A stretch of 64,000 nucleotides of DNA. Source: Brevibacterium gallinarum. Its GTDB lineage: Bacteria > Actinomycetota > Actinomycetes > Actinomycetales > Brevibacteriaceae. The notes under the pieces are model-generated. The model had not been told where the DNA came from and did no database searches. It saw only the letters and a list, made by a program, of their open reading frames with translations. A program made the position numbers and the translations under genes. This document shows, piece by piece, positions 9,460-18,188 of this stretch. Every line of letters begins with the position of its first letter. Position 1 is the first letter of the stretch. The stretch covers positions 1 to 64,000 of the forward strand of contig NZ_JACSPY010000006.1 in NCBI RefSeq assembly GCF_014836885.1. The letters run 5' to 3'.

Positions 9460-10313
9460 CCGAGAACGCGCCAGTGCTCGAAGCGCGTGAGCTGACGAAG
9501 ACCTTCACGCTGCGCAATGCGATCGGCTTCAAAACGTCAGAAGTCCATGCCGTCGACGGCGTCAGCTTCTCCATTCAGCCCGGAGAGACCTACGGCCTCG
9601 TGGGCGAATCCGGATGCGGCAAGTCCACAACGGGCCGGATGCTGCAGGCGCTCATCGAACCGACATCGGGGGACATCGTGTTCCACGGTCAGCCGATCAG
9701 CGAGTTCAGCCGCGCCGAACAGCAGTCCTACCGCTCGAAGGTCCAGATGATCTTCCAGGACCCGAACTCATCGCTCAACCCGCGCAAGCGCATCGGCTCG
9801 ATCCTCAACGAGACGCTTGTCATCCAGGGGATCCGCGACAAGGCCGAACGCCGCAAGCGCATCGTCTCGGCAATCGAGGAGGTCGGCTTCGGTGAAGAGC
9901 ACCTGGTGCGCTACCCGCATGAGTTCTCCGGCGGCCAGCGGCAGCGCATCGGCATCGCCCGCGCACTTGTGACGCACCCGGAGGTGATCCTCTGCGATGA
10001 AGCCGTCTCCGCTCTCGACGTGTCGATCCAGGCGCAGATCCTCAACCTGCTCAACCGGATCCAGGAGGAGCACGGCCTCAGCTACCTGTTCATCTCACAC
10101 GACCTGTCCGTCGTCCGCTACGTCGCTGACCGGATCGGAGTGATGTGCAAGGGCAAACTCGTCGAAGAAGCCCCGGTCGACGAGCTCTTCGCACATCCGA
10201 AGGACGAATACACGAAGAAGCTGCTCGACTCGATCCCGCACGCCCATCCGCGCGCAGCAGCTGCGGCAGCAACCGCCTCGGGCGCGACCGCAGGCGAGGG
10301 AGGAACGCGATGA
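9456..10313 (+). CDS. dppF: Peptide ABC transporter ATPase, DppF/OppF type (short C-terminus)
   Basis: Second ATPase, 285 aa, with Walker [10 protein letters not shown], signature FSGGQRQR, Walker [13 protein letters not shown] and switch His in LFISHDLS. It is shorter than most OppF proteins (about 320 aa). The cysteine-containing C-terminal domain present in DppD is missing, replaced by a low-complexity tail ([19 protein letters not shown]) that contains a copy of the TASG-encoding repeat described in the findings. It overlaps dppD and the receptor gene by 4 nt on each side. The receptor gene follows directly. Confidence 0.92.
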   Translation: MTENAPVLEARELTKTFTLRNAIGFKTSEVHAVDGVSFSIQPGETYGLVGESGCGKSTTGRMLQALIEPTSGDIVFHGQPISEFSRAEQQSYRSKVQMIFQDPNSSLNPRKRIGSILNETLVIQGIRDKAERRKRIVSAIEEVGFGEEHLVRYPHEFSGGQRQRIGIARALVTHPEVILCDEAVSALDVSIQAQILNLLNRIQEEHGLSYLFISHDLSVVRYVADRIGVMCKGKLVEEAPVDELFAHPKDEYTKKLLDSIPHAHPRAAAAAATASGATAGEGGTR

Positions 10314-11866
10314 GCACGCACCGACCACGCCTCATGCGTGTTCTGGCGATAGCCGCCACCGCAGCTGTGCTGGCTGTCAGCGGCTGCGGAGCCAAACCGA
10401 GCGACCCGACGTCGGAATTCCACTACGCGCTCAACGCCCAGCCACCGCTGCTCGACCCGCTGCTGAGCACCGCGACGGCAACCGCAGAGGTGGCCCGCCT
10501 GATGTTCGAGCCGCTGCTGACGCAGGATGCCGACTTCCAGGTGCAGCCGCACATCGCCGAATCCTGGGAGGAATCCGGCGACGGGAAGACCACCACCTTC
10601 ACCATTCGGGAGGGGCTCACGTTCCACAACGGCGATCCGGTGACGACCGAGGACGTCCAAGCAAGCCTCGACCGGTGGATGGAGATCTCAGGCGTCGGCC
10701 AGCAGTTCTTCGAAGGAGCCGACGTCGAAGTCGTCTCAGACCGCGAAGTTGCCGTGCACACGCCCGAGAAGATGTACACGCTGCTGTACTTCCTCTCCGA
10801 CCCAGGCCAGATGACCGCGATCATGCCGAAGAAGATCCTCGACGAAACTCCGGCGGAGGGTCTGACCGAGTTCGTCGGAACCGGGCCATTCGTGTTCGAC
10901 ACATGGCGAACGGACCAGTACATCCAGCTGCACAAATTCGAGGACTATCAGTCCCCAGAAGGGGAGTCGAGCGGACTAGCGGGGCATCGAGAAGCCAAGA
11001 CCGACACGCTCATCATCGATCTCGTGACTGACTCCTCCACCCGGTTGGCCGGCCTGCAGACCGGCGAATACGACGCTGCGGCCGGCATCCCGTTCGACAA
11101 CTCCGGACTGCTCGAAAAGGACACGACCCTGCAGTCCATCATCGGTGAGAACGGCTTCAACGGCGTCGCCTTCAACAAGAAAGCCGGCATCATGGCCGAC
11201 AACACGATGCGCAACGCTGTGGCGGCCGCTCTCAACCACGAGGACATCCAGCTCGCGGCATTCGCCGCCGAGGAGTTCTACGACGTCAACGGAGCCATCA
11301 GTCTGCCCGGACAGCAGTTCTACACCGAAGCAGGCCTCGAGCTCTTCAACCAGCAGGACCCGGACCTGGCGAAGAAGCTGATGGAGGAAGCCGGATACAA
11401 CGGCGAGCCGGTTCGCATCCTCACGTCTCGTGAGTACGAAGACCACTACAACTCGGCCGTCGTCGTCGAAGAGAATCTCAAGAAGGCAGGCTTCAACACG
11501 CAGATGGTCGTCGTCGACTGGGCGACGCTGCTGAGCATGCGCGCTGACGAGAACGCCTTCGAGCTCTTCACCACCGGGTGGTCGGTCAACGCCGTACCGG
11601 TCACACAGGTGTTCCTGCTCGGATCGTGGCCCGGCTGGACTGATGACGATGAGCTGAGCGAAGCCATGAACGACCTGACGTTCGCCGCCGACGACGAGGC
11701 GGCAGCTGAAGCCAACGACCGGCTCCAGACCCGGGTCTACGAATACCGGCCGATCATCAAATACGGCAACAAGCGCACCATCGTCGGCGCCTCGGTCGAT
11801 GCCGAAGGAGTGCAGTTCGTCCCCGGTGCCGGCATCGTGCTCTGGAACGCCCATATGACCAAATGA
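10310..11866 (+). CDS. Peptide-binding lipoprotein of the ABC transporter (SBP family 5)
   Basis: Extracellular substrate receptor, 518 aa. The N-terminus is a lipoprotein signal: basic [10 protein letters not shown], a hydrophobic core, and the lipobox AVSGC with lipidated Cys near residue 27. The mature part has the family-5 pattern, for example the FTIREGLTFHNGDPVT segment near residue 95 where solutes of the DppA/OppA class begin to be bound. The ATG at 10310 overlaps the dppF stop; longer in-frame readings run through dppF and are not credible. Being last of the transporter genes and just before the second deacylase, it probably sets the specificity of the system. The ligand cannot be named from sequence. 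Confidence 0.92.
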   Translation: MSTHRPRLMRVLAIAATAAVLAVSGCGAKPSDPTSEFHYALNAQPPLLDPLLSTATATAEVARLMFEPLLTQDADFQVQPHIAESWEESGDGKTTTFTIREGLTFHNGDPVTTEDVQASLDRWMEISGVGQQFFEGADVEVVSDREVAVHTPEKMYTLLYFLSDPGQMTAIMPKKILDETPAEGLTEFVGTGPFVFDTWRTDQYIQLHKFEDYQSPEGESSGLAGHREAKTDTLIIDLVTDSSTRLAGLQTGEYDAAAGIPFDNSGLLEKDTTLQSIIGENGFNGVAFNKKAGIMADNTMRNAVAAALNHEDIQLAAFAAEEFYDVNGAISLPGQQFYTEAGLELFNQQDPDLAKKLMEEAGYNGEPVRILTSREYEDHYNSAVVVEENLKKAGFNTQMVVVDWATLLSMRADENAFELFTTGWSVNAVPVTQVFLLGSWPGWTDDDELSEAMNDLTFAADDEAAAEANDRLQTRVYEYRPIIKYGNKRTIVGASVDAEGVQFVPGAGIVLWNAHMTK

Positions 11867-11919
11867 CCTGACGCGCCGGTGAATCGCCGGCCGGCAGCCA
11901 GAGGAGGAACGGACAGGGA

Positions 11920-13515
11920 ATGGCGCAGTCAACCGTGCTCAGCGGAGCCACCGTCTACGACGGCACAGGAGGCGCTGGCCAGCTGTTGGATCTGCTCATC
12001 ACCGGTGACAAAATCACTGCGATCTCACCGTCTGGGCGCTTCCGTGGAATGACGCACTCTGCCCGCACGATCGACGTGACGGGGCTGTGCATTGCGCCGG
12101 GGTTCATCGATGTGCACAGCCATTCCGACAGCTCCCCGCTCATCGACCTGGACGACACCTCGAAGATCCTCCAGGGCGTCACCACCGAGGTCAACGGCAA
12201 CTGCGGCTTCGGGCTCGCCCCGATCAACCCGGCCTTCGTCGATGACTTCACTACCCTGGCCCAGCGCATCTTCCCGCCGCTCGACTTCGACTGGCAGAGT
12301 CTCGATGAGCTCCACAAGCGGGCTGCAGACTCAGGATTCATCACCAACTTCGCCTTTCTCGCCGGTCACAACACGCTGCGGGTCGCCGCCATGGGATCCG
12401 ACGAGCGCGCACCGACGCCAGCTGAGATGACGGTGATGAAAGACCAGCTCTACCGCGCGCTCGAAAGCGGTGCGGCCGGCCTCACGACTGGACTCATCTA
12501 TCCACCGGGAATCTTCAGCACCACCGCAGAGATCACCGAACTCGCCTCCGTCATGCCATCAACAGCCGTATACGCCAGTCATATGCGCAACGAATCGTCC
12601 CGCGTCCGCGAGAGCATTGAGGAGACGGTGAGCGTCGCCTCGCAAGCCGGTGTGCGCTGCCACGTCTCCCACCTCAAGGTTGCCGGCCGACGCCTGTGGG
12701 GGCAGATGGGCGACATCATCGAAACCCTCGACAGCCATCGCGCCACAGGACTCAATGTCACCCACGATGTCTACCCCTACACCGCCTCCTCGACGATGCT
12801 GACAGCTGTGCTTCCGCCATGGGCCCACGACGGCGGGGCGCCCGCCCTGCTACAACGGCTTGCCTCACCGAGTGAGCGTACCCGGATGGCACACGATATC
12901 GCCGAACCATCCGGAAGCTTCGAAAGCCATGTGCGCTCGACGGGCTGGGAGCACATCGTCATCGCCAGCACTGGCAGCCACCGATATGAGGGCCTGTCGT
13001 TAGCGGCGCTCGCAGCCCAACAGGACAAACATCCTCTCGATGCTGTCGCCGACCTGCTCATCGACGAACAGCTCAAGGCGACGATGATCATCCACGGCAT
13101 CGGCGAGGAAGACGTGCAGACAGCGCTGCGCAGCCCGTACACCGCCATCGGCTCCGACGGCCTGCCGGTGGGAACAGGTGGCAAACCGCATCCGCGAGGC
13201 TATGGAACCTTCGCGCGCATGCTCGACGTCTACGTGCGCCGCGAGAAGCTGATGAGCATCGAAGAGGCGATCCGGCGGATGACCTCGCTGGCCGCAGACA
13301 TCTTCTCCCTGCCTGACCGCGGCCGAATCACAGCGGGCAGCTGTGCCGACCTCGTCATCTTCGACGCCGAGGGCCTCAAGGACCACGCGACCTTCGACGA
13401 CCCGATGCGCTCGCCGTCGGGAATCCATTCTGTATGGGTCAGCGGCGAACAGGTGGTGAGAGATGGCACCTACCTCGGACGGCGGAATGGAACCATGCTC
13501 AGAGCCCGACACTGA
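11920..13515 (+). CDS. Second N-acyl-D-amino-acid deacylase paralogue
   Basis: D-aminoacylase-family amidohydrolase, 531 aa, paralogous to the enzyme at 4733-6313. It keeps HSHSD after CIAPGFIDV, NGNCGFGLAP, ASHMRNESS, CHVSHLKV, SDGLPVGTGG and PHPRGYGTF. It differs in the pocket-forming loops: GFGLAP replaces GSSPFP, and a longer insert follows. The two copies therefore probably handle different acyl groups or side chains. AGGAGG lies upstream of the ATG. It is the last gene of the operon. Two diverged deacylases in one operon with a peptide importer argue that uptake of N-acyl or D-residue peptides is the purpose of the locus. Confidence 0.9.
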   Translation: MAQSTVLSGATVYDGTGGAGQLLDLLITGDKITAISPSGRFRGMTHSARTIDVTGLCIAPGFIDVHSHSDSSPLIDLDDTSKILQGVTTEVNGNCGFGLAPINPAFVDDFTTLAQRIFPPLDFDWQSLDELHKRAADSGFITNFAFLAGHNTLRVAAMGSDERAPTPAEMTVMKDQLYRALESGAAGLTTGLIYPPGIFSTTAEITELASVMPSTAVYASHMRNESSRVRESIEETVSVASQAGVRCHVSHLKVAGRRLWGQMGDIIETLDSHRATGLNVTHDVYPYTASSTMLTAVLPPWAHDGGAPALLQRLASPSERTRMAHDIAEPSGSFESHVRSTGWEHIVIASTGSHRYEGLSLAALAAQQDKHPLDAVADLLIDEQLKATMIIHGIGEEDVQTALRSPYTAIGSDGLPVGTGGKPHPRGYGTFARMLDVYVRREKLMSIEEAIRRMTSLAADIFSLPDRGRITAGSCADLVIFDAEGLKDHATFDDPMRSPSGIHSVWVSGEQVVRDGTYLGRRNGTMLRARH

Positions 13516-13571
13516 GGCCGGGAGAACATGATCTCAAAATCCAGATCGAACTCAGCTGATCTGAATTTCTC

Positions 13572-13589
13572 GATCATGCTGGTATGATC
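13572..13589. promoter_or_regulatory. HipB-type operator overlapping a -10 element
   Basis: GATCAT-N6-ATGATC is a perfect 6-bp-arm palindrome in front of hipBA. TATGAT at 13583-13588 inside it is a good -10 hexamer, so a bound dimer would block the promoter. GATC occurs six times between about 13530 and 13602, suggesting several binding positions. HipB autoregulation is well established for the family; the exact site is inferred. Confidence 0.55.
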
Positions 13590-13630
13590 TGGTTTATCTG
13601 ATCAATTCGCTGCGACAGCCGGAGGTGCCC

Positions 13631-13873
13631 ATGGACCGCTGGTCGAGGATCATCGCCCCAGAGGACCTGGGGGAGACGATCCAAGCTGCGCGGATGGACC
13701 GCGGCTGGTCCCAGCGAGACCTCGCCCGGATCTCAGGTATCGCGCAGAGTGCCATCTCCGATATGGAATCCGGAAAGCACACCCTCTACGCCGAACGGCT
13801 ATTCACCCTGCTGGAGGAGTGCGGCGTCACCCTGCGTGCAGAATGGACGATCGACGATGCGCCTGGCAGTTGA
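13631..13873 (+). CDS. hipB: HipB-like antitoxin and repressor (XRE helix-turn-helix)
   Basis: 80-aa DNA-binding protein with an XRE-type helix-turn-helix, roughly residues 12-65: GETIQAARMDRGWSQRDLAR followed by ISGIAQSAISDMESG. It should bind and neutralise the HipA kinase and repress its own operon. I start at the ATG at 13631. GGAGG at 13621-13625 is 5 nt upstream, and the GTG at 13625 would start inside that ribosome site. Its last 17 nt overlap the start of hipA, the usual toxin-antitoxin arrangement. Confidence 0.85.
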   Translation: MDRWSRIIAPEDLGETIQAARMDRGWSQRDLARISGIAQSAISDMESGKHTLYAERLFTLLEECGVTLRAEWTIDDAPGS

Positions 13874-15068
13874 GCTCTACGGTCTCATCGTCGGCCACAT
13901 CGATGCGCAGGGGCCGCAGGACTTCGACTTCACGGCCAGTGCAGAAGCCATCAGCCGCTTCGGCATCAACAGCGATGTGCTCTCAGTCGCCGTCCCGCTG
14001 ACTGATCGACCACCGCGCCACCACGCCGCCAGGCGACGGAACTTCTTCAACGAGCTGCTGCCCGAGGGGGACATCCTGACCTGGATGCTTGAGCGCAGCG
14101 GTCTCCGCAGAGGCGATACGCCGGCATTCCTCGCCCGCTACGGACGAGACATCGCAGGAGCCGTGCAGATCTGGGACGTCGACGACCCGAGTGAACCGCC
14201 GACGCCCGAAAACACTCCGGTCAGCGACCGCGAGATCCGGTCGCTGCTCGAGAGCCCGATGTCCGACCCGCTGGCGAACAGCCGGCGGTCGGGCAGAACC
14301 TCCTTGGCCGGGGTGCAGCCGAAGATCGTCCTGGCGCAGCGAGACGGCCGGTGGCATCGCGTCGCAGGCGGTTATCCCTCAACGCACATCATCAAGCCGA
14401 GCCTCTCGGCGCATCCGACGGTCATCGGCGATGAGGAATACGGCTGGCGCCTGGCCCGCGCCATCGGGTTGGCGGACTACCGAGTCGAGTTGACGGCGTT
14501 CGCAGAGCTGCCAGCGCTCGTCATCGAGCGCTTCGACCGGGACACTCGCGGTGAGCGGCTCCACCAGGAGGACTTCAACCAGGCGCTGGGTGCCGCCGGC
14601 GATGAGAAATACCAGGAGGTCGGCGGAGCGGTGACGCTGAAACGGATCGCCGAAACCGTCCGCCGTCGCTGCCCGAGGCCAGAACTCATCCGGCTGGCCC
14701 GCCAGGTGGTCCTGTGCTGCGCGATCGGGAACCTCGACATGCACGCGAAGAACCTCGGTCTCATGCATCTGCCAGACCAGAAGACGACGCTGGCTCCCGC
14801 CTACGACATGGTGCCGATGGCTCAGCATCGCGATTCCGACGGCCGGCTGGCGCTGACGGTCGACCGGCACTACCGGCTGGCCGACGTCACGCACAGCAGC
14901 CTCGTCAGCGAACTCTCCTCGTGGAAGCTCAGCGATGCCGAACGCATCGTCACCGAGGCACTCGAGGAGATCCGCACAGCTGTCGAGGCGGAGACGCCCG
15001 ATCTCTCAGCCTCGCCTGATCTGCAGGAGCTGATCGGGCAGCGCACTCAGCGGCTGCTTGAGCGCTGA
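13857..15068 (+). CDS. hipA: HipA-like serine/threonine kinase toxin
   Basis: 403-aa HipA-family kinase. In order: an N-terminal domain with RRNFFNELLPEGD and LARYGRDIAGAVQIW, then the core LAGVQPKIVLAQ (glycine-rich loop region), HIIKPSL with the ATP-binding Lys, the hinge ERFDR, the catalytic loop GNLDMHAKNLGL and the metal-binding LAPAYDMVP. Family members phosphorylate glutamyl-tRNA synthetase or other tRNA synthetases and cause growth arrest. All catalytic motifs appear intact, so the toxin is probably active. The start ATG at 13857 overlaps hipB; longer frames run through hipB. It converges with the Panacea gene, 13 bp apart. Confidence 0.88.
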   Translation: MRLAVELYGLIVGHIDAQGPQDFDFTASAEAISRFGINSDVLSVAVPLTDRPPRHHAARRRNFFNELLPEGDILTWMLERSGLRRGDTPAFLARYGRDIAGAVQIWDVDDPSEPPTPENTPVSDREIRSLLESPMSDPLANSRRSGRTSLAGVQPKIVLAQRDGRWHRVAGGYPSTHIIKPSLSAHPTVIGDEEYGWRLARAIGLADYRVELTAFAELPALVIERFDRDTRGERLHQEDFNQALGAAGDEKYQEVGGAVTLKRIAETVRRRCPRPELIRLARQVVLCCAIGNLDMHAKNLGLMHLPDQKTTLAPAYDMVPMAQHRDSDGRLALTVDRHYRLADVTHSSLVSELSSWKLSDAERIVTEALEEIRTAVEAETPDLSASPDLQELIGQRTQRLLER

Positions 15069-15081
15069 CCCTCGGCTCGCC

Positions 15082-15675
15082 TCAGTGCTCGCCGACGAGC
15101 GGATCGCGCAGCACCGGCTCCTGGAAGGCCGCCGTCGCGGCAGGGGACTCGCCACCGCCGCCGAAGGTCGGCTCGCGCATCGCCATCTGGCGGCGCAGCT
15201 CCTTGGCCTTGATGCGCTGCTCGGCTGACTCGACGTCATCCGAGGTGGGCCGCTGCGGCACCCTGGCCGCCGCCTCGGCGCCGGCCGCAGCCCAGGCATC
15301 TGCCTCACGCGTGGCGATCTCGCGCAGCTCACCGAGCGTCAGCGTCCCGCTCGTGCGGCCGCCGACAGCCAGCCGGCCGAGCTCGACGAGCTTGGTGGCC
15401 GGCAGGCGCATGTAGTGGTCGATGATCGCCTCGAACTCCAGCTGCTCGCGCAGGTCGAGGTCGGGACGCCTGGGCATCGCCTGCGGAAATCCGTCATGGG
15501 CAGCGGCCACATAGGGTCCGTATTCGCCGATCGCCGTCTCATCTTCGAACAGCGGCTCCTCATGCCACGCCAGCCACCAGGCCTGCGCGCACACGAGCAG
15601 CAGATCGGCTTGAGTCTTGGTCACACCCGGCTGCAAGAACTTCAGCCAGGCGAGCACTTCACGTGCGGTGCGCAT
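15082..15675 (-). CDS. Panacea (DUF4065-like) domain protein, possible antitoxin
   Basis: 197 aa. Residues about 5-110 resemble the Panacea/DUF4065 domain: KTQADLLLVCAQAWWLAWHE, then PLFEDETAIGEYGPYVAAAH, the hallmark pattern of a leucine-rich helix, Ala-Gln-x-Trp, then a Glu-Tyr-Gly-Pro turn. The C-terminal 80 residues are charged and low-complexity. Panacea proteins are widespread antitoxins that neutralise diverse toxins encoded beside them. Here no toxin gene is co-directional; the only toxin nearby is HipA, convergent 13 bp away. AGGAG lies 7 nt before the ATG. The domain call comes from pattern memory and needs a profile search. Confidence 0.6.
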   Translation of the reverse strand: MRTAREVLAWLKFLQPGVTKTQADLLLVCAQAWWLAWHEEPLFEDETAIGEYGPYVAAAHDGFPQAMPRRPDLDLREQLEFEAIIDHYMRLPATKLVELGRLAVGGRTSGTLTLGELREIATREADAWAAAGAEAAARVPQRPTSDDVESAEQRIKAKELRRQMAMREPTFGGGGESPAATAAFQEPVLRDPLVGEH

Positions 15676-16013
15676 GGCACAGCTCCTCTCGCCGGCGAGC
15701 TCTCCATTGATGTCTCGCCTGGTACCAGCTTAACCGCCCTGACCAGCCCGTTGATCACCGGAGCCGCATTGTGGGCTGTGACTTTCGTCCAAGGTGACCT
15801 GCCGAACGGTGAGCACATCACCGTCATTCAGCGGCTGAGGCTCACTGCAACCTTCGTGCAGGCCTACCCCAAAGGTCCAGTGCCGAATCCATTGACGCCG
15901 GCATCGGGTCTTGCTTCGATGAATATGTGAGCTGTTCGGCCATCCCCTCCACCCCAGCTGAACACAGCACACCCAGCCCACCCCTCGAATGCCCCACCCA
16001 AGGAGAGATCCCC
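15676..16013. other. 338-bp intergenic region
   Basis: No gene supported. It contains a perfect ACGGTGA-GCACA-TCACCGT palindrome at 15806-15824 and a possible promoter for the secreted C39-like gene (TTGACG at 15892-15897, TTCGAT at 15915-15920). The part from 15900 is pyrimidine-rich up to the ribosome site. Confidence 0.35.
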
Positions 16014-16670
16014 ATGCGTCACGCACGCACCATCCCCACCCTCGTCGTCGCCGGCACCCTGGCCGTCGGCAGCCTGCTCGGCACCTCAGCCGCCGTGCTC
16101 CCGGCCGCCAGCTCAGCCCCCGCCTCGGCGGCGGTCGCCACCCAGGCCGAGACCCAGGCCGGTGAGAAGGTCCTCGACTACCGCTGGGAGCAGCAGGACG
16201 ACTACTACAACTGCGGGCCGTTTGCCATGCGGATCGCGCTCTCGGCCTTCGGCCACGACGTCTCGGCCAACGACCTGGCCGCCCAGGCCGGCACGACGAC
16301 CGCCGGCACGAACTTCGGCGCCATCGAGCAGGTGATGAACGCCCGGCTCAACACGACGTTCTACGAGACAAAGTGGATCAGCGAGGAGCCCACCCAGGAG
16401 CAGAAGGACCTGTTCTGGCATGACGTGCAGTATGACATCGACCGCGGCCACCCGGTCATCGTCGACATCATGGCCGGCCCCGGCGCCTCCCCGGACTGGT
16501 ACCCCAAGGACCAGGGCCTCATCTACCACTTCTTCACCGTCGTCGGATACAACGCCGACACCCGCGAAGTGAAGATCGCCGACCCGGCGAACTTCGGCGG
16601 CGTCGGCGAGTACTGGCTGCCGGCCGACCAGGTCGCGCTCATGGCAGGCGGCCGCGGCTACACCGGCTGA
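16014..16670 (+). CDS. Secreted C39-like cysteine peptidase domain protein
   Basis: 218-aa exported protein. A signal peptide is clear: MRHARTIP, a hydrophobic core, then the Ala-rich cleavage region around residue 40. The mature domain has the C39-like catalytic pattern: Cys in DDYYNCGPFAMR, His in LIYHFFTVVGYN and Asp in KIADPANFGG. Related secreted actinobacterial proteins are annotated as peptidase C39-like; substrates are unknown. Without an ATPase or bacteriocin precursor nearby it is not a bacteriocin exporter. AAGGAG precedes the ATG at 16014. It ends before a strong hairpin terminator. Confidence 0.8.
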   Translation: MRHARTIPTLVVAGTLAVGSLLGTSAAVLPAASSAPASAAVATQAETQAGEKVLDYRWEQQDDYYNCGPFAMRIALSAFGHDVSANDLAAQAGTTTAGTNFGAIEQVMNARLNTTFYETKWISEEPTQEQKDLFWHDVQYDIDRGHPVIVDIMAGPGASPDWYPKDQGLIYHFFTVVGYNADTREVKIADPANFGGVGEYWLPADQVALMAGGRGYTG

Positions 16671-16691
16671 CCCCTCTGACACCGCGCCCGA

Positions 16692-16723
16692 GGCGGTGGC
16701 TGGCACCTGTGCCGGCCACCGCC
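16692..16723 (+). terminator. Hairpin terminator after the C39-like gene
   Basis: 14-bp stem with one G-U pair (GGCGGTGGCTGGCA and TGCCGGCCACCGCC), a CCTG loop, then TTT. Its left arm contains a copy of the CGAGGCGGTGG oligomer, here outside any gene. Confidence 0.75.
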
Positions 16724-16741
16724 TTTCGCTATGGTCGGCAC

Positions 16742-16978
16742 ATGGACATCCGGCGCGCGCTCGCACACAGGTGGCGAACCTGGGTGCTGCTCGGCTGCGC
16801 TGCCTGCGTCTACGCGCTGTTCGTCATCCGCCCGTGGACCGAGGAGCCAGCGGCCGGCTGGGAGCTACTCGTGCAGATCGCCGCGGTGCTCACCGCTGGG
16901 CTGGCGCTCTTCGCGCTGTTCGTGCCCGCCGCGCCTCGAGGTATGGCCCGCCGCGAGGAATCCGACCGCGAGCGGTGA
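16742..16978 (+). CDS. Small two-helix membrane protein
   Basis: 78 aa with two predicted membrane segments, about residues 13-29 (VLLGCAACVYALFVI) and 38-60 (LLVQIAAVLTAGLALFALFV), and a charged C-terminus (MARREESDRER). I do not recognise the family. No Shine-Dalgarno sequence is present. TATGGT lies 6 bp before the ATG, so a leaderless transcript is likely. It converges on the Wadjet operon, ending 4 bp from jetD. Confidence 0.7.
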   Translation: MDIRRALAHRWRTWVLLGCAACVYALFVIRPWTEEPAAGWELLVQIAAVLTAGLALFALFVPAAPRGMARREESDRER

Positions 16979-16982
16979 GTGT

Positions 16983-18188
16983 TCAGCTGAGGACGCGTGC
17001 TGCTGTCGTATCGATGGCGGTGAGGACGTAGGACCACTCGATCCGCTCCTGCTCTAAACGCGGGAAGCCGCTGGCGTGCAGCTGCGCCGCCATCTCGCGC
17101 TCACCAGCTGTGAGGGTCTCCAGATGTTCGGGGGCAACACGCAGCGGAGCTGGCTCTGTTCCGGCCAGATGCTGGAAATCGATGAGCGTGCGGCTGTCCA
17201 TGAGCACCGATTCGGTGTGCGGGCAATGGGTGCGGAAGCGATTGAGGATCCCGAAGCCGTGTGTGTCGATGTCTCCCCAGTAGAGGACACGCGAACCGGA
17301 CAGCCACGGCAGCCGGGCAGCCACTGATGCGGAGTAGCCGGGGTTGAACACGGCTACTGCATCTCCCCACCGGCCGTCTGCTGGCAGCGCGAGGAACGAT
17401 GCGAGGTTCTCGGTCACAATGACGAGCTTCGGTCGTACCGGCATCTGGGCGATCTCAGACGCTGGAGCTTCGACATCGCGCAGACCCGCGAACAGTTGCG
17501 GTCGGCCATCGGTGCTGAGGAGCCGCACGCGTATGCGCGGTTCGGCTGTGCGGAAACCGAGATTGCTCTCACTGGTGAGCGAGGTGATGATCGGGGAGAC
17601 GATGCCCCGATGCGTCTCCAGCCATTTCGTGTCGATGCCGACGATCGGCAGCTCGCGGATGAACAGTCCCGAGCGGGGATTCTCCCGCAGCCAGGTGAGA
17701 ACAGCCAGCAGCCGCTGACGGTCGTCGGCGCTGAGTTCGGCAGCGGCGCCGAGGACGCGGCGCAGCACAGGAAGAGGAACCGCGTCCTGAGCCCACTTCG
17801 CGAGCATGTCGGCGGCACTGGTGAGCTGGCACCATTCCGGCAGCTTATCTGCCCAGGCGGCGACCGCCTTGGGTGTGGTGAACCGCAGGCGCACCGGCAG
17901 CCGCTGCCGTCCCCAGGTGCGCCACCGCCGGCGCACCCAGTCGAGGTGCGCATGCTCCGGTAGCTGCGCGCCAGCAGTCTCCCACGCTCGGATCCACGAC
18001 ATCACCGCATCGAGTTTCGCGCTGGTGTGCGGCTCTGCTGGCGGCTTGAGCGGCAGGGAGACGTCGGCTTCTGCCATACCGAGCGCCCACGCCCGCTTGT
18101 GCAGCCGGAACTTCGCAGCCACTGCCTCGCGCGCCTGGTCGGGTGAGACCATGCTGTGCGGCGCGCTGGATCGGCGGCGCGCACTCAC
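16983..18188 (-). CDS. jetD: Wadjet protein JetD (DUF3322-DUF2220, TOPRIM-like nuclease)
   Basis: 401-aa nuclease subunit of the type I Wadjet system. The N-terminal half is the DUF3322-type arm. The C-terminal half is a TOPRIM-like fold with its acidic residues visible: the Glu in VIVTENLASF and the DxD of LYWGDIDTHGFG. In characterised Wadjet systems JetD cuts closed circular DNA extruded by the JetABC SMC motor. I start at the GTG at 18188, which overlaps the jetC stop (GTGA); the frame extends to 18212 without a better start. It is the last gene of the operon. Confidence 0.92.
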   Translation of the reverse strand: MSARRRSSAPHSMVSPDQAREAVAAKFRLHKRAWALGMAEADVSLPLKPPAEPHTSAKLDAVMSWIRAWETAGAQLPEHAHLDWVRRRWRTWGRQRLPVRLRFTTPKAVAAWADKLPEWCQLTSAADMLAKWAQDAVPLPVLRRVLGAAAELSADDRQRLLAVLTWLRENPRSGLFIRELPIVGIDTKWLETHRGIVSPIITSLTSESNLGFRTAEPRIRVRLLSTDGRPQLFAGLRDVEAPASEIAQMPVRPKLVIVTENLASFLALPADGRWGDAVAVFNPGYSASVAARLPWLSGSRVLYWGDIDTHGFGILNRFRTHCPHTESVLMDSRTLIDFQHLAGTEPAPLRVAPEHLETLTAGEREMAAQLHASGFPRLEQERIEWSYVLTAIDTTAARVLS

